A stretch of DNA of 64,000 bases from the NCBI GenBank assembly GCA_003342815.1, contig PTEX01000480.1:124001-188000 (forward strand). The letters run 5' to 3'. The stretch is from Eudromia elegans. Taxonomy: Eukaryota > Chordata > Aves > Tinamiformes > Tinamidae. A model generated the notes under the pieces. That model was not told the origin of the DNA and did no database searches. It worked only from the letters and a program-made list of their open reading frames with translations. Made by a program: the position numbers and the translations under genes. Positions 37,731 to 52,400 of the stretch are shown here, piece after piece. Positions within the stretch are counted from its first letter, which is position 1; the number at the start of each line of letters is the position of its first letter.

Positions 37731-40700
37731 AATTAGCAACCTTAGGATTCGTTAACTCTTCGCAGATGAACATTTTTAGTATATTTTCTGTCCTCTGACT
37801 GAGGAGGTTTAGTGGTGTTTCTATTCAATTAACATCACTGGCAGCACAGCAGTGCTTAGTGGCTTTGATGTCATTGCTAAAGAAGAATGTCGAGGGGTTG
37901 ATAACATACTCAGAATTCACAGGGTGGTATTGCTGGTCCCCTGAAAACCCACGAGCAAACAAGGCCACACGTGGCTTCTGGCCTCCAGCAAGGAGCTAGA
38001 CAAGCTGGTGAATCCCCTTCAGAACACGAGACATCTCAGAGCCCATGAAGGGGCCACCGACCACATGTGTGTTGATACTCCAGTGTTTCTAAGACGAGCT
38101 GATGGTGTGCTCCCCAAATGTGTTGTGTGGCTGTGAAGAGGAGGATAAACCACCATGTCTGGCAGCGTGAGGACCATTGCCTCAGAGCACAACTCGGAGA
38201 GGTTGGAGCTTCCCTGGTATTCCTAGCAGTGGCAGGTTACTTCAGATGCCCAAATATTTCATAAAGTAACTGTCAAAACTTTTACTTGTGTCCAGCCTCA
38301 CTTAACATGAGAAGGGAGGTCACTGAACAAGCAGATTCTTCTTGTTTCGTCAGAGAGATATTCTGGTCAGAGAGGATGGAACTAGCAACCCCAGTGAGGG
38401 ATTAAAACCTCCAGTGAGGAGGAGACCAGTCTAAAGGTTCCTTTTAAAATCGGATTAACCACTTTCGAACATCTCCATAACCCAGATTAAGACATATTTT
38501 GGTTTGGTGATGCACAGCACAGCTTTGAGGTCTAGCACAACCTCCTTTCAACAGTGCTAATAAATACTGATTGTTCTGGTGTCCAGGCCCTGCCATTACA
38601 CTCTACCCTGAAAAGAAAAAGCATTTAAATTCCCACAATAAAAGATTCTTTAAGTCCACCAAAGCCTTTACAGTATCTAGATTCCTAGTTTTCTTCTCTC
38701 TATAAAATACCAATTTCTCTTCTTAGATTTGTTGCTTTTTCTCTCCTGTTAAATTGTGTGTGATTCCCCTTTCCAGTTAATATAATAATTTAGATGAGCA
38801 GTGGTTAGCATAATTCTAGACACTGAAATACTTGCTGCTTAAAGCTGTGTTTTAGGAGAACGCTATTTCTGAGTGCAATGTAGTGTGTAACATCCTTTGA
38901 CTGTGCGACTATTCATTCCATAAAGTGAGAGCCAGATAGGAATCTGGAGGGATATTCTTTGGAATAGGTTATTTTAGGGGCTATTTGAGAGTCCACGTCA
39001 CGATATGTTTAGCACTCCTGGCAAAGTGCTGGGCAAAGTGAATCAAGACTGAAAATTAGAAGCAACAATCTGTCCTGGGCAGTGAGGAATGACAGATATT
39101 ACCTGTGTTGTTCTGTGAATTTCTATAAAGTGGCCATGAATTAGGCCAGTAGTTCTTTGGATTCACAGTTATCTACAGTGATGGGAGACACCCACACCCA
39201 AGCAAAACTTTTGTATTGATAATTATACTTTATGAGGATGACCTTTTGTATTGCTACAAAGAGGAGTGCCTCGCATCAGTGTGTTTACTTTACCAGTAGA
39301 CTTGAGCAGGATTCCACAGCAGAAAGATGCCCAGAGATTTTACAAGCTCAGATCCTCCTTTAGAGGCTAAATTAAAATGTACACACGTGTACAGACAGAT
39401 GCACACAAACACGCCTCCAAATGAGTATCGACCTGAAATTTTCCTATAAATATCACTGCTCATTGTACTGCTCCTCAGACTGCTCTTTTTTTGTGCATTA
39501 TATTTACCAAAGTGGCATCTCCTCAGCCAGACCATTGCTCAGACAGAATTGTAAGGTCCAACTCTGATTCTTCCTGGTTGAATCTCATCTTTACAGCTGT
39601 GAACATCTAAGTATCACCAGCAAAGTTCATCACCTCACTTTCTACCCGCTCCTGTACTGATCATTTATGAGTCAGGCGTGCTTGGGTCGAGGGGGAAATG
39701 CTTGTCCTTGAAGCCTGGAGCAGCAGTAACTTTTGGGCAGCTGCCTGCTGGAGCTGGGCAGCGCTCTGATGCATATTGGCACTTTCAATCCATGGCTGCT
39801 GCTCCTGATCTATCAGTGACAGGAAACACCAAGTCAGCAGCATGCAGCACCTTGCTGCTCTTCTCTCTGAAGATGCTTTGCAAGGGATTTTCCTCCTGCA
39901 AGCCCAGGTGGGAAATGAGTCATGGTCTCTCTTTGCTGCACAGTTTCCTCCATGAACTCTCTGGCACTGGGGCCTTCACACTCAAAGAAGAACCTTTCTT
40001 GGCCATTACTATAGTGGCTCATACTGACCCTCCAGACATTATGGGAAAGTGCCTTGGGATGAAGCTGGGATGTGTGAGGGAGAGATGGTAGCTGGAGCCC
40101 TGATAAAAGCAGATAGACCTGCTCCTTCTTGAATGCAAACAAAACTGAGGTACATTTTTTCCTGATCATGCCTTCCTTCCATGAATATTTGTGCTGTATT
40201 TGTGCAAAAAAACCCTCATACAGGCAGGTAGAAAGGCATGAGGTGGCAGGACAGCAGATTCAACGTGACCTCAGGAAGTCTGGTTATGACATTTGGTTCT
40301 GCCCAGCCCTCCTGGATGTGAGAAGTTGTTTTGGGGTCTCAGACCCCTGGTAGTAAAACAGAGACATATTACATCTGATCCTTCATCTGAGTGGCACCGA
40401 TGGATGGAAACGTCACCCTAACACCACTGAGATCCTCACGTGTTATTCTGGTGAAGTATCTGGATGTATTACAGACACACCCAGAATATGCTTCATAAAC
40501 TGCAGCAGCATTTAAACGACACTGGGAGACATACTAATTTTAACTGCACTTGTTTTTCTCCTCTTTAAAACATTTTGGTCGTTAGATCAAGGAATAAGAC
40601 AGTACCACGTGGCTCAAAAGGTCAGTCCCTCATTACAAAAGGAAAAAAAGCAATGAGTCAACGGTCTAGAGGTGAAAATGCTTTCATTCCGGGGTGAAAT

Positions 40701-43311
40701 TTCAGAAACTGGGCATGATTCATGAAGAGAAGAAAGAATTAAGCTTGCTGAAATAAAAGAAATAATAGGAGAGGAAAACAGTGATTTAGTCACCAAACAT
40801 GACTCATTGGGTAAATGAATCCTAATATATAATTCCACTCTTCCATGACAGTAAAGAGAAGCTGTACAAATTTCTGGCATGCTTAATTGAAAACAGTTTA
40901 TCGCATGAATTTTGATTTTACTTATTTATTTATTCTGCAGGTCTCTCTCCCTCTAGTTTTCCACCTATGAAAGTGAGTCTTGAACCTGAAGGTGTCAGTT
41001 AGGCAATGTGACCTGATGTTTGGTGGCTGAAGTTCACGGCTGTGCTCCTACCTGTACCAAAATTACCTAGATGAGACACAGTTCAGCAAAACGTGCTTGT
41101 TTGCTGTGATGTTTCTGCAGAAATCAAGGTAAACGGCTTCAATCCCTATTCATGACTGCTACTATTATTCAGTCCGTGAGGATGGGAAAGGAAGGCTTGC
41201 AGGCAGAACTGGTGCATTTTATCAGACTAACAAATATTCTGTCTTAGAAAAATACACTTCCAGACACACCAGCCTTTTCTAAGGTCAAAAGCAGAAGTTG
41301 TATGCTTCAAGTTAAAGGCAAGTTCCTGGACATGGGAAATTTATAGCTCACTTGTTCTCCTATCTTATACCTTTTCTATATTCTTTTTAAAAACTTTCAA
41401 ACTTCCGCCTCCACTGATATGTGATGTATGTGGCTTCTGCAGATGAACTGTGAGCAGCGGAATAATGCACATACCATAAAAAAGTGTCTGTATCTTCTAC
41501 TGAATACCCTTCATCTACTCATTGATAAGAAAGGCCTTAGAGTGTCACCTACCTTACTTAAAACCTCTTATATTCCTTAGCAGTACACAGCATTTGAAAA
41601 GAAAATTCTGTTTCTTTCTTCTAAAGACCTGAAACAAAAGGCTGTGAATTTTCCATTGTTAATCTTGCATTCAATTTTTTTCCTCTGTGATAACAGTTTG
41701 ACCTGAAGGAGCAGGATCCTAATTGCTCAGAGATAAAGTAATTGAGTGGTCTCTTGGGCTCTATTTGGTACAACGGTCTTCAATAGAGTTGACAAATGTC
41801 GATCCATAGCGCAGGATTAATAGGGCTCTGCTCTGCTTCCATTTCGCTTTTCCATTTGCTCCTTCGGTCTAACTAACAGCCTGATTGCTTTGGGAAAACT
41901 GACAAATTTTTGCAGTTAATGAGGCTCTCTAGTAGTTTATCAAGCAGGGTTTCTAAAATAAAGTGAGAGCAAAGAATAAAACATTTCTGTGCTAAAGGAG
42001 GAAGAAATCCTCCTTTTCTGTACATCCAGGAGATGCTGGAAGGCTTTGTTCTTCCAAATTGTGCAAAGTGGGTGTGTGGAATATCTCTAGGAAGCTCTGG
42101 GAAACAGCCATTATCTGCATGCAAAAGAAAGCATCAGAAATGCTTTATTTTATAAGGAGGTCTAGGCATTGATGCAATGGCAGCGAAGTATGAACTTAGT
42201 GTCCCAGGGAACGGAACTTCCCATCTCAGTTCTGTAAACCCCATCATGCTATTTCTGTTGCTGGAGTGAAAAGCACTTCTGAAGTTGCATCTTTCAAAGC
42301 TCTTCCTTTCCTGGAAAACACCAACACGTTTTTTTCAGAATATCTTTTATTGGTTTGATTTTAAAAAAAGCTCCAAAGGGGACTATGAAAGAGTCCAATT
42401 GTCCTTGTCAGTAGAAGGTCTGTTCTCAGTGGAAGGTCTGAAGCGTCCACTACTGATCGGTGTGTTTCTATATTGCATACATATCTGCTCATTATCTGCT
42501 TTATTTTTAGTACAGCTGTTTGTTTTACAACAAAGCAGCTTTCTCATTAATGCAGAATAAGATCAATTTTAGCTATATTCTTGATGGGAAACAACTGCCA
42601 TTAAGCTATAGAAATATCTTAGCATTCGTTGATCATTATATCTCAGTACATTGGCCAATCTCTGCATCTAAATCATTGCAAGACTTGTCAGGAGAAAAAA
42701 TGACACAGTCAGCCAAGATCTCTTCTCAAAAGCCATGTTTGTGCCATATGAAATGCACTGGTTGAAAGGCTTCGTGTAAGTCCAGAACATGCTTGGGAAC
42801 CTGAGTGTGGAGCTAAACATTCCCAGACGTCTTCTTCATTGCTAGCTATGTAGCGCTGCCCTTGGTGTCTATGCAAAACGAGGAACAAGCAGAGCTGATG
42901 CCTCCTGGAAAACAGACTTTGCCTCAAATTCCCCATTTTTCCTGCAGTTTTTTACAGGTCAGCTGTATAAAACAGCAGACATCTTTCTAGATGATTTTGC
43001 TTAGGTTGGGCAGCTCTACAATAAGTGCTGCATTGCATCCAAGCTGCCATTGGGAACAGCAACCTCCTAACCTGTTGAGGTGTTTGCGGTAAGTTGGCTT
43101 GCTCAACACGTCTTGATTGCCATCTTCGCCTCTTGATGAAAAGGAGAACTCGGGACTGACCCTCTGGCATGCCTCCAAGCACCTGGGGGGAACCATCAGT
43201 TCAGAAGCTGCATCAGACTTCTCACTGCCACGCTGGGCTAAACCGATGCAGTTCGGTTCAATGCAGATCCCAGTTTCAAAGTATTTAGCATGGCAATCTG
43301 TTCCACAGAGC
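37731..43311. other. Unique non-coding DNA, first part unusually poor in open frames
   Basis: From about 37,315 to 39,289 no frame reaches 60 codons on either strand. Beyond that the longest is 137 codons (39678-40091, plus), with no known family. CCAGTGAGG is repeated at 38,391 and 38,411 (20-bp period). An AAGGTCTG-containing unit is duplicated near 42,413-42,440. No gene is supported. Confidence 0.65.
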
Positions 43312-43420
43312 CACAGACTCACAGAATGGTTAAGGTTGGAAGGAACCTCTAGAGATCATCTAGTCCAACCTCCCTGCTCAAGCAAGGACACCTAGAGCAT
43401 GTGGCACAGGGTCGTTTCAC
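43312..43420 (-). repeat. CR1 LINE, 5'-truncated 3' end
   Basis: On the + strand this reads CTCACAGAATGGTTAAGGTT, GGAAGGAACCTCTAGAGATC, ATCTAGTCCAACCTCCCTGC, TCAAGCAAGGACACCTAGAG and CATGTGGCACAGG. This is the reverse complement of the bird CR1 3' end. The order and wording match the copy at 28.5 kb, including CCTGTGCCAC(A/G)TGCTCTA, so both probably belong to one subfamily. It is truncated to about 110 bases, and only one tail octamer is recognisable. Confidence 0.92.
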
Positions 43421-46400
43421 AGACGTAGTTTGTAGTTTGCTTTCCACTCTCCTTCCTTCTCTGCATGAATGTGCCTTTGGCTATCATATATCCCTCTGCA
43501 ACATCAGCCTCAGTTTTTGTTTGTCTGTTTGGTCTTTTCCATGAAATTCCACGTTGCCAATGTGGAATCACCATTTGCACGCAAGCTTTGATGCACTTCG
43601 TATGTTTACCACCTTCTCCTTTCACTACCCAGAGACCATGTGGGAGTGTGACAGGTCCAGATAGGGCTTGGTTGGCCCTGGCACTTCAGCCAGTTCTCAG
43701 GCTGGAGGGGGAGATGGATTTTTTCCCCAGACCTCATCAGCACTCCTTATCATCTGCATTTCAATAGCTCTAGGGCCCCAAGCCTGGTCCCTGCAGGTGG
43801 TGGGGATGTGCAGGACTAGGCAGCATTGCCACACGCAGCTGTCCACAGGCACCATAGGAAACAGACCCCATTGCCGTGCCTTCTTGCCCAGTGCCAACCA
43901 GATTCTGGGCAAAGCTACTTGCAACGTTCTGGGATTTAGCGTGGCTCCCAACACACCCCCCGAGCTCTGAGAGCATCCCTGCTGTTAACACGAGAGATAC
44001 TCCACAAATAGTGTGATAATTCACTGGGACCAGTGTGTCAGTGTGATTGCTTTGAGAGGCAACAAATTAATGATCCAGCGCAGCCGGCTTCTTCCCAGCT
44101 CCAAGCCAAGCTGGGGGATCCAGGAGGCAAAATAAGGCCAATGATGGGCATGACAGCAGGGGAAGGCAAGGGAGGGTGCTCGCTTTCTGAATGATGTTGC
44201 AGCTCCTTAACAAGCAGGATAAAAATGCAAAATTGAAGTATCATTTGCAGGAGGAAAAAAAAAAATAAAAGGATTATTTAGTCAATCACCCTCTCTGTTG
44301 TGGTTAGACTGTGGTTTATACATTGAATGAAGAAAACCCCATCACTTGAAGTCTAATTCTGCATCTCACATCTGACCCGTGAAATCTGCCAGTAAATCTT
44401 TACATCAGAATCCAGCCTGAGAAGCTGCTTGTTTTAATCATGGGATTTCACTAGAACATCTGACTCTTTTATAAGTCCAGAAGTATATTTACATATTTGT
44501 CCCCTGGAATGGATTTAAAACAGCAAATCCTATAAAACAGCAGAAAATCCCCCAACAGATTTGCAACCCAAGAGGAACCTGAAACGAAAAGCAGACCTGG
44601 CAAAGCTTTGCTACTGGCTTGTCAGGATGCAAATCACTGGCTCTAAATGAGAAAAGTCCTGATTTCCTTCCACAGATGATCCTTAAAGTGCCAAGAATCC
44701 TGGGGATGCCACTGACTTCAGAGGGCAGGAAAGCAAATCCGACAGGAAAAGCTCTATTCAGAACTAAGATAAAGATGCAAGTGGAGAGCAGAGGCAGCTG
44801 TAGAGCGATAGGCTCTTGCAGAACGGATCTCTCATCTCTGATTCAATTCCCAGGCAAGGAATTTTAAGACACTCAATAGGGTGGAGATGTCCCGTTTTCA
44901 GATGTTAACTGAAAACATCTAAAGAGGCCCAATTTCAGTGAACTAACCAAGAGGTTTAAATGGCAAAAAAAAATTAGGCCTTTTCTCATTTCTTCCTTAG
45001 CTACTCTTGAAAACTTCTCCTCTGTAGTCGGGGAGTAGAATGATCAAGCTGGATTTATTTTTTATAACTCAGGAGAAAAATGTATTAAAAAAGGCCACTC
45101 TTCCATCCCCTTTCTTTTTCCATCTATTAAACCACTTATTCAAAATATTAATTTCTCTGATTTTTCTGGCAGACTCATAATACTTGCACTATTTCCTCTC
45201 CCCTGAAAAAAATAGATTTCCTTGAGGTTTTTTATAATAGAAGAACTTCAGCTTGCCTGGCAGAGATTGGGATTGGGATATTGCTTAGAAAAGGTTGGGA
45301 GAGGCTGATCAAAAGGGAAAGCTGAGAGCTGAAATGTAAGAATCAATTTTTGGTATATTTTTAAATTCAATATTTAAATACAAGTTTTCAAGCCCTAATC
45401 GTTGGACTCCTGACTTTCTGACCATCTTGGTTTAGTAACAATGTAATTAAATAATCCTATTTCCTCTAGAATCTTCCTTGCTTGCAGAGTAGCAGTACCG
45501 TGAGTACCAGAGCAATGGGACCTTACTAGGATTAAACAAGTAATTAATTAAACAGCCATTTAAAAACATTATTTGGATCTCATGTGAATACAGAAGACAG
45601 TAGCAATGTTGAGGAGGACAGAAGTGAGCCAACTAGATGTTAGTTATCATTTAATATCAAGGGATGGATGCTGAGTCCTAGGAGTGTTAGGTCACAGACT
45701 CTGCATACTATGAGGAAGGCTCTAAGAGGGGGTTAAAGCTCTCTTTCTGCAAAACCATTCTGCAACAAGAGAGAGGAGAACTATTTATTGTCCGTCTTGT
45801 ACATAATTGTTGTTGTCATGTCTTTATCTTAGTAAAAATGCTGCAGAAGATGTAGAATAAAAACAAAAAAAATTCCTGCAAGTGATTCCCAAGGGCTCAT
45901 ATGGAGGCTGTGAGCACAGCCAGGAGCAAGGAGCAGAGTTCATGCAAAATGCTTGGGGATGATGGAGACAAGGAAATCTCCTGGGGCTCATATTATCTCT
46001 CTGGTTTAGTCATTCCTCTGAAGGGAGTCACTGCTCTTTAAAAATGTAATTCCTTGGGCAAATACTGTGAGCATCCCCAGGGAGAGTGCCGCAGCCCAGC
46101 ACACAGAACGACCCTATGTGCTCTCATGGGAAAGTCACTGCCATGAGGTCTGGGTTTTAAAGAGTGGGATTTCCCTGTCAGATGGAACTAGGTCATGTCA
46201 GGGAAGCTTTGCTGAAATATTAGTATGTCTCTGGAAATACCCTAGCTGCAAATGACAATCAAGCTTCCCTTGATGGGAGTATAGAAGTGGGACACTCGGG
46301 TGCAGCCACCTCTGCTGCTGGAAAAGGGATATTACTGGGTAAGTCACTGACTTAGTGTCTATAAAACTGAATGAAATGCAGATAAAAATGGCATTAGAGG

Positions 46401-49400
46401 AAAATAGGACACACGGTTTCAAATGTATAAATTTTAGATCTTTCCAATAACCAGGTTGCACTGCATGCAAACCAGAGACCAACAGGGAAGGAAAGTCTTT
46501 TATCACTATTTTCATTAGAAATGAAGCTGACAGGGCATTCCTGTCCTTACTCCTGGGCAGGAGCTTGCAAGGTGGGGAGACAAACTGAAGGCTACAACTT
46601 CTTCTACGTTTTGTGAGATATTCCTACCTTTTTATGTTGATCAGGAGTCTAAGGGCTGTGGTCTTTAGGTCTCTATTGCTTGATTTTCTACAAAGATCTT
46701 CCTGTCAAGGTCTAAGCTGCACCAAGACTCACTGTATTGCTGGCACCACATTTCAGATACTTTGAAGAGAGATACATGAATCTTGTCCAGCTAAGCAGCC
46801 AATACACCATCCAGGGTTCATTAGAGCCATTGAAGAAGTGTATGGATAAAGATTTTGAGATTTCCAGGCATACAGCTGTGAGGACTGGTGGTAGCCTCCA
46901 TATTTTGCTAGGAAGAAAAGAGAGAGCCAAAATTGCCTTGTGCTTATCACAAGGGAGGGGAGTGTGTCTTGTCTGACTGGTTACCCAATAATATTCACTA
47001 GTTTGTCCTGAAATTGCTTCCTTTCTTCAATTACGTGGAGCCAAATATATTGCTCATCACTGCTGCTTCTGCTACTCAGAGTTACATGTGGCTTTCTCCA
47101 ATTCTGTGTCCTGTCTTCTGCATTAGAAGCAGAAGAACATTTCTCTACTGACAGCAGTAGGGTTGATGATGTTTGTGGATTTTCTTAAATTCTCTTTTTT
47201 TCATTTTTCATAGAGATAAAACTTCTGAGAAGATGAATGCCAGAATACAGCTCTTGTGAGTGAAAGTGACTTCAGTCACCCCTGTTCTTAATAAATATGC
47301 ATTGCAAAATCATTTCAGCTTCCCCTGATTCACATCAGGGAGTTTAACTTTGCCATTACTGGGAAACTGACTTGTCAAAATCCCATCTGTAATTATAAAC
47401 CTGCACAGAGAGACGGGAAAATGGCTGGAGAGGGAATGAAACCATTAGTAATTTGCTTCTCAAATCCGTGGTTCTAAAACGTGTCCCATTTTCAAAATAA
47501 TTTAAAAGCCTGAAACCCACACTAGGTAACAGCACAAACTGTCATCTCATAGTTGCTGATAAATCCACATGGTGATATTCACTGACCACACCACTGAAAC
47601 CTAATTTTACACTCTCTCTTAGCACAGCCAGGAGCTGGGAAGTCCAAAATCAACACAATTACCTGAGCAATAGCTCTGAATATTTTGAAGTATGACTTAC
47701 GCCTTTGCCAGACAGGCACCATCAGAGCGGAGCCTGTGTGCTGGGCTAGCAGGTTACAAGCACACCATGAATCCCTGTGTCAGCCTTTCCTCTCGAAGGA
47801 ATTCCTGTGAGCAGAAACTCGCTGAAATTCACTTTGCCAGGGAAGGATTTCCCGGCTGCTTTGTATTGCACCTGGTGACATTTCCCAGGGAGCCTCGCAG
47901 TGAGAATTAAGATGAAATGAATGAGTGAATTAAGATGAAAGGGAATGAGCAGGACGGTAACAGAGGGGAAATCTCAGGAGGGTGGTGGTGTGTGAGCACA
48001 CAGTCCAAGGAAGAACAAGCTCAGATATCCTCTCTGAAATACACAGCATTGTGCTGCAATCAGATGCATGAAAAAGAGGGTAAACTTTGATCCAGAACAC
48101 ATGTGTGCAGGTTATCCATCTCATTGGAAGCACTCAGCACTTCGCTTAATTGCTGGTTCTGGTTCTACTTTTGTTAATTCTGCCTGCTTTGGGCCTGAGG
48201 AGAGACGTGGGGGTCATTAAATTCATATCACTGCAGTGTCATTTGGTCTCCAGAAGCCAGGACCTCTGACAGCTAAACTGGGATTATATACAACCTCCCA
48301 CTCTGTTTTTCATGCTCTGAACTACAGTAACATCTCAGGTATTTAGACTACAGTAGAAAATCAGTAAGGAGCACTACCAGCTCAATGGGATGGGGAGAGG
48401 CAATTGCAGGCTCGGGATACGCACTGCCTTGACATACCTTCTCCACCACTGAAATGCCTGTGCTCGTGGTGTTTTTATGCACTAGTTTCTAGCTGTCTTT
48501 ACAACTTACAAAAAGGTTTTGTGAGCAGTTACACCCAGCTAGGCTTTCCTTTGCTTTCCAACCTAACTGACAACATTAAGACATAGGAACACGCAGAGGA
48601 CCTAAGAAATTCCTCCTGAGACCCTCCCCTGACCAGTCACCTCATGATGCACTGAAACACCCAGTGCCAACCTTGCTTATAATTGTTCATAAGTGGGATT
48701 ATTTTCATCTGAAAGGACAAAAGCATGACTTAAAATAGCGACTGTCCTCCCATTTTCTTTGCGGCACATGCAATAGTGGGGTAATTTCTTTCCCCCTGCA
48801 GTGAGAGCATTTTAGGAGAACTCCTTGTTAGCATGGTCACAGGATATCCTTGGCACACGGCCTCTCCTGGAAGGGGTGGTTTGGAAGGAAGAGTCTGGAC
48901 CTACAACCAGGACAGTGTGTCTTATCATGATTGTAGCCTACCTTCCAGGACATTCCGTTCCCTTCTGGGAGTTAAGAGTTTCATGTCTCTGCTGAAACAT
49001 CCTCAGCTATATATGTGTCATCCCTGTGCAGTAACAACTCCACTTAAGGGCTAGCAGCCCTTTCCTGCTGCTTGTCACTGCTAGCTTGCACTGCTGCACT
49101 TTGAGCGGTGGGAGTGAGGATCCCATCTCAGCCACAGGGACGTGGCCTAGTAAAATTCCTGTTCTCTCTATAGTTGGCCATAAGGAGCAGAGGAAAATAG
49201 AGATATAGAAAGACACTGATTTCCAATAAGACAAGAACAATGTTAAACAAAACACTTCCGAACTGCATGCTCAACTCATCAGACCTGGTGTTTAAACTAG
49301 ACGTGAAGGATGCAGTTGAATTGTAAATTTCTTAAGGTGATCCTGAATGTTGCCCCAGGCTGTTCCTGTGAAGCCAGTGGGAACCGTTGCCTTGCACTTT

Positions 49401-52400
49401 GGTGGGTAGTGTTTTATTCACAGTCATAAACCCTGACTGCCCCAGTGGAGCATCAGTGACTCATCCCAACTAGTGCCTTAAGATAGTACGAGCACCATGG
49501 CTAGCACCCTCTGAAAGCCCAATATGACCAGCAGATACTAGTTTCCAGCAATGTCCTCTAGAATCAACCTTCAGCATGAACAAAGCTTGATCTCATGCCT
49601 CTGTAGCAAGATACTTCTACGTCTTGGCGGTGGGGCCCCGGTACATCATAGACTGCTTAAACGTACTCGTGAGGCTCCTTACCGTGGCAGAGTGAGCTGG
49701 CAGATGTGGCATGGACCCTGCAGGAGACCTGTATCAGTAACTGGAGGCTGGAGAAGGTCTCATGGAGCATGTCCCATGGGCGCCTGTTCTTGAGCAGCTG
49801 AGTCAGCCCAGAGCTTCAGCCTGATCTCGTGGTCCCTGCAGAGAGACAAACATTGGAGCTCACAAAGAGATCGTCTCATGGCTTGCTGGACAGGTCCCTA
49901 TGGCTCTAAGGACTGTGGCCATGAGGCTATTCTTCCAGAGGTTCTTCTGTATCCAGCTGTTTGTTTTGGTCAGAAAAGGAGATCCTGAGCTCAATTCTCC
50001 AGCCTGGCTGCATCCCTGCTGGCCAGCAGCCAGGCTGGTGATGCAGGATATCACCATGTTTATTTGAAGATCCTTCTTCTGAATGCCAAAACCCTGACTG
50101 TTCTTGTAGTGAGCCTTTCTGCTATTTGTACAATTAACTCTGAGTAAGGAGTGACGAAAAAAAAATCCACAAGGGAATCCACCAAAAAAAAATCCACAAT
50201 GAGAACATCATCCACCTCATCTGAATGAAACAGCTCGTGTTTTTGTTGCCTGCATACTCTGAGGTAATGCCAGGGTGGGTTTCTTCAAGAGCACAAGCAA
50301 AAGGACAGTGGGGATGAGCAAATGCTTCTTCCCAGAGCAGAGCTGAGGTCCCTAGCCCTGCTCTGTGAATGATGCTGTGTTTCGTTTTGTCTGTCAGCCA
50401 GGCAGCTGTGGTCCTGCATTCTGGTCACTATATTAACAGCTGGGTAGGAACCACATAGACCTAGCTTCTTGGACAGGTCGAAAGCCATCTCAGCCCAGCA
50501 GTGTGCATGAGTAACTTGAGTTCATCACCTTCAGAGTAATGATGTTTCATCAGCAGCCTGGAGCTGCTTTGTCTGGCTCCCGTGTCTGAGGTGTGAAAGG
50601 ATTTTTACCTACCTCTGGGCAAGCACAGTGCCCAGGAGCACTGCCTGAAGCATTGTTCAAGCTTGTATAAAAAAGAAATGCAAAAAGCCTTAGGCCCCAG
50701 GCAAATTTTGCCTGCACAGCCCATTTGGATGAAGGCCTCTAGTACTGTCAGGAGGATACAAAGCTGTGGTCCACACAGCAGAAAATCACTGTAAGCTTCG
50801 AGATGCACCAGTTGATATGGCTGAGGGGATACTGGTTTTTCAGTCAGCAGTGTGGTAGGATTGCAAAGGAATTGCCAGGGCCGAAACACTTATGAGCAGC
50901 ACAACAAAAGCAGGTGACAAAAAAACAAGCAAAACACTGAAGTGAATGTCTTGCAGAGTCCTGGCCAAGCTGAGAGGCAAGAGCCTCTGGTTCGTTTGTT
51001 TCTGGATCTGCACTGTCCTCTTTAGCCTAGAGAATGTTCCTCCTTTGCAATCGCTTTTGCCCCTGAGCTTTCACAGAATAATTTCCCAGCTCCAGGCCCT
51101 AATTTCAGCATGAAGACAGATTCACCAGAAGGTCCTGGGCGTTTTGGTAGTGGCCACCCCTCCCCAGCAGTGCTCGGTGACTCTGCCATAGCTCTCAGAC
51201 AGACTATCCCCAGCAGGTCTCGTGTTCTCATTACAAAATGCATGCCTGAAGTCACACGAAAGGTTATGATCATAATGGCATTCACAAATCCGAACTGAAA
51301 TTCACAAGCTGACAGAGATGTATCTCCAAGGCTGTCAGGGTGACACTTCACACTGACCCAGCTGATCTGAAATATGTTAAAAGGGGTGGGCTTGCCCCAA
51401 AGAAATTGTGTGTTTTGGAGTCTAGCACTTCTTGCTTCAATGTCTCTCGCTGAAGTGGAGCTTTTTGCACATCACTCCATCTAACAGGGACAGAAACTTG
51501 CATCCTTGTCCTGCAGCGCTCCAAGAGTGCTGGAGTGCCCAAGAGGAAGTTATTTCACTGGAGGCATCTATCCATCTACCTCCCATCACTGTGATTCATG
51601 GGTAGGTAGAACAAGTCCCCTTGAACAGCATATTTTTGCAAAACTATTCTGCCACTTTGCTCATCTTTTGTCCCTCTTCATAACTACACGTTACCATTTG
51701 TCCCCAACCTCTGGGGCTTTCTGTTTTCCTGAGGACAGGGTTGAGAGGAAAGTTACCATTGTGAACTTCAAGGCTAGGAAACAAGTGTGCAAAGGAGATT
51801 TTTGATGTCTCTGGTTTTTCCGTGGTTGTCTGCCTTCCTGGAGAAAGAAGATCTAATTTGGGGAGACCTTACTGAACTCTGACCATGGTCTCCAAGGCAG
51901 CCTGGAAGTCATAACTATGTTCAGAAAACACAAATCTGGTGCTTCCAAACAAAGCTGTGACTTGTCAGCTGCTGAAAGCACCATATGCAGGCTCTCTCCA
52001 TGATGGAAAGAAGCACTGCAAGAAACTTTGCAAAGTTCCACTCTGCCCAGGCCTTCAGCACTATCTTGAGAACCAAGGGTTGTCTTGTAATTTGGGAAAT
52101 CTGGACACTGTTTTGAGAAAAAAATGTGTCATTATTCATATCAGGCTCTTCTGCCCGTGGTTGTTTCCTATCTGAAGCTCTCTGAGATCTTTCTGTCTTT
52201 CTCATTTATCTGTCTATGTTCTATCTTTTGCCCCATGTAAATATTGATGCTGAGGAATGCAAGATGCTTTTGCTTGCTAAAGAGATCCAGCCTGGACAAA
52301 GAGTGGTTCAGCCACTTCCCTTTTCAATTTGCTTGTCCTTTTTAGTGCCTCTGCCTCTTATATAAATGTCTCTGGGGAAATGGGCACAAAATGACAGTTA

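Noticed and set aside
39678..40091. 137-codon plus-strand frame
   Set aside because: It is overlapped by a 111-codon antisense frame, has no recognisable domain and is within chance length.
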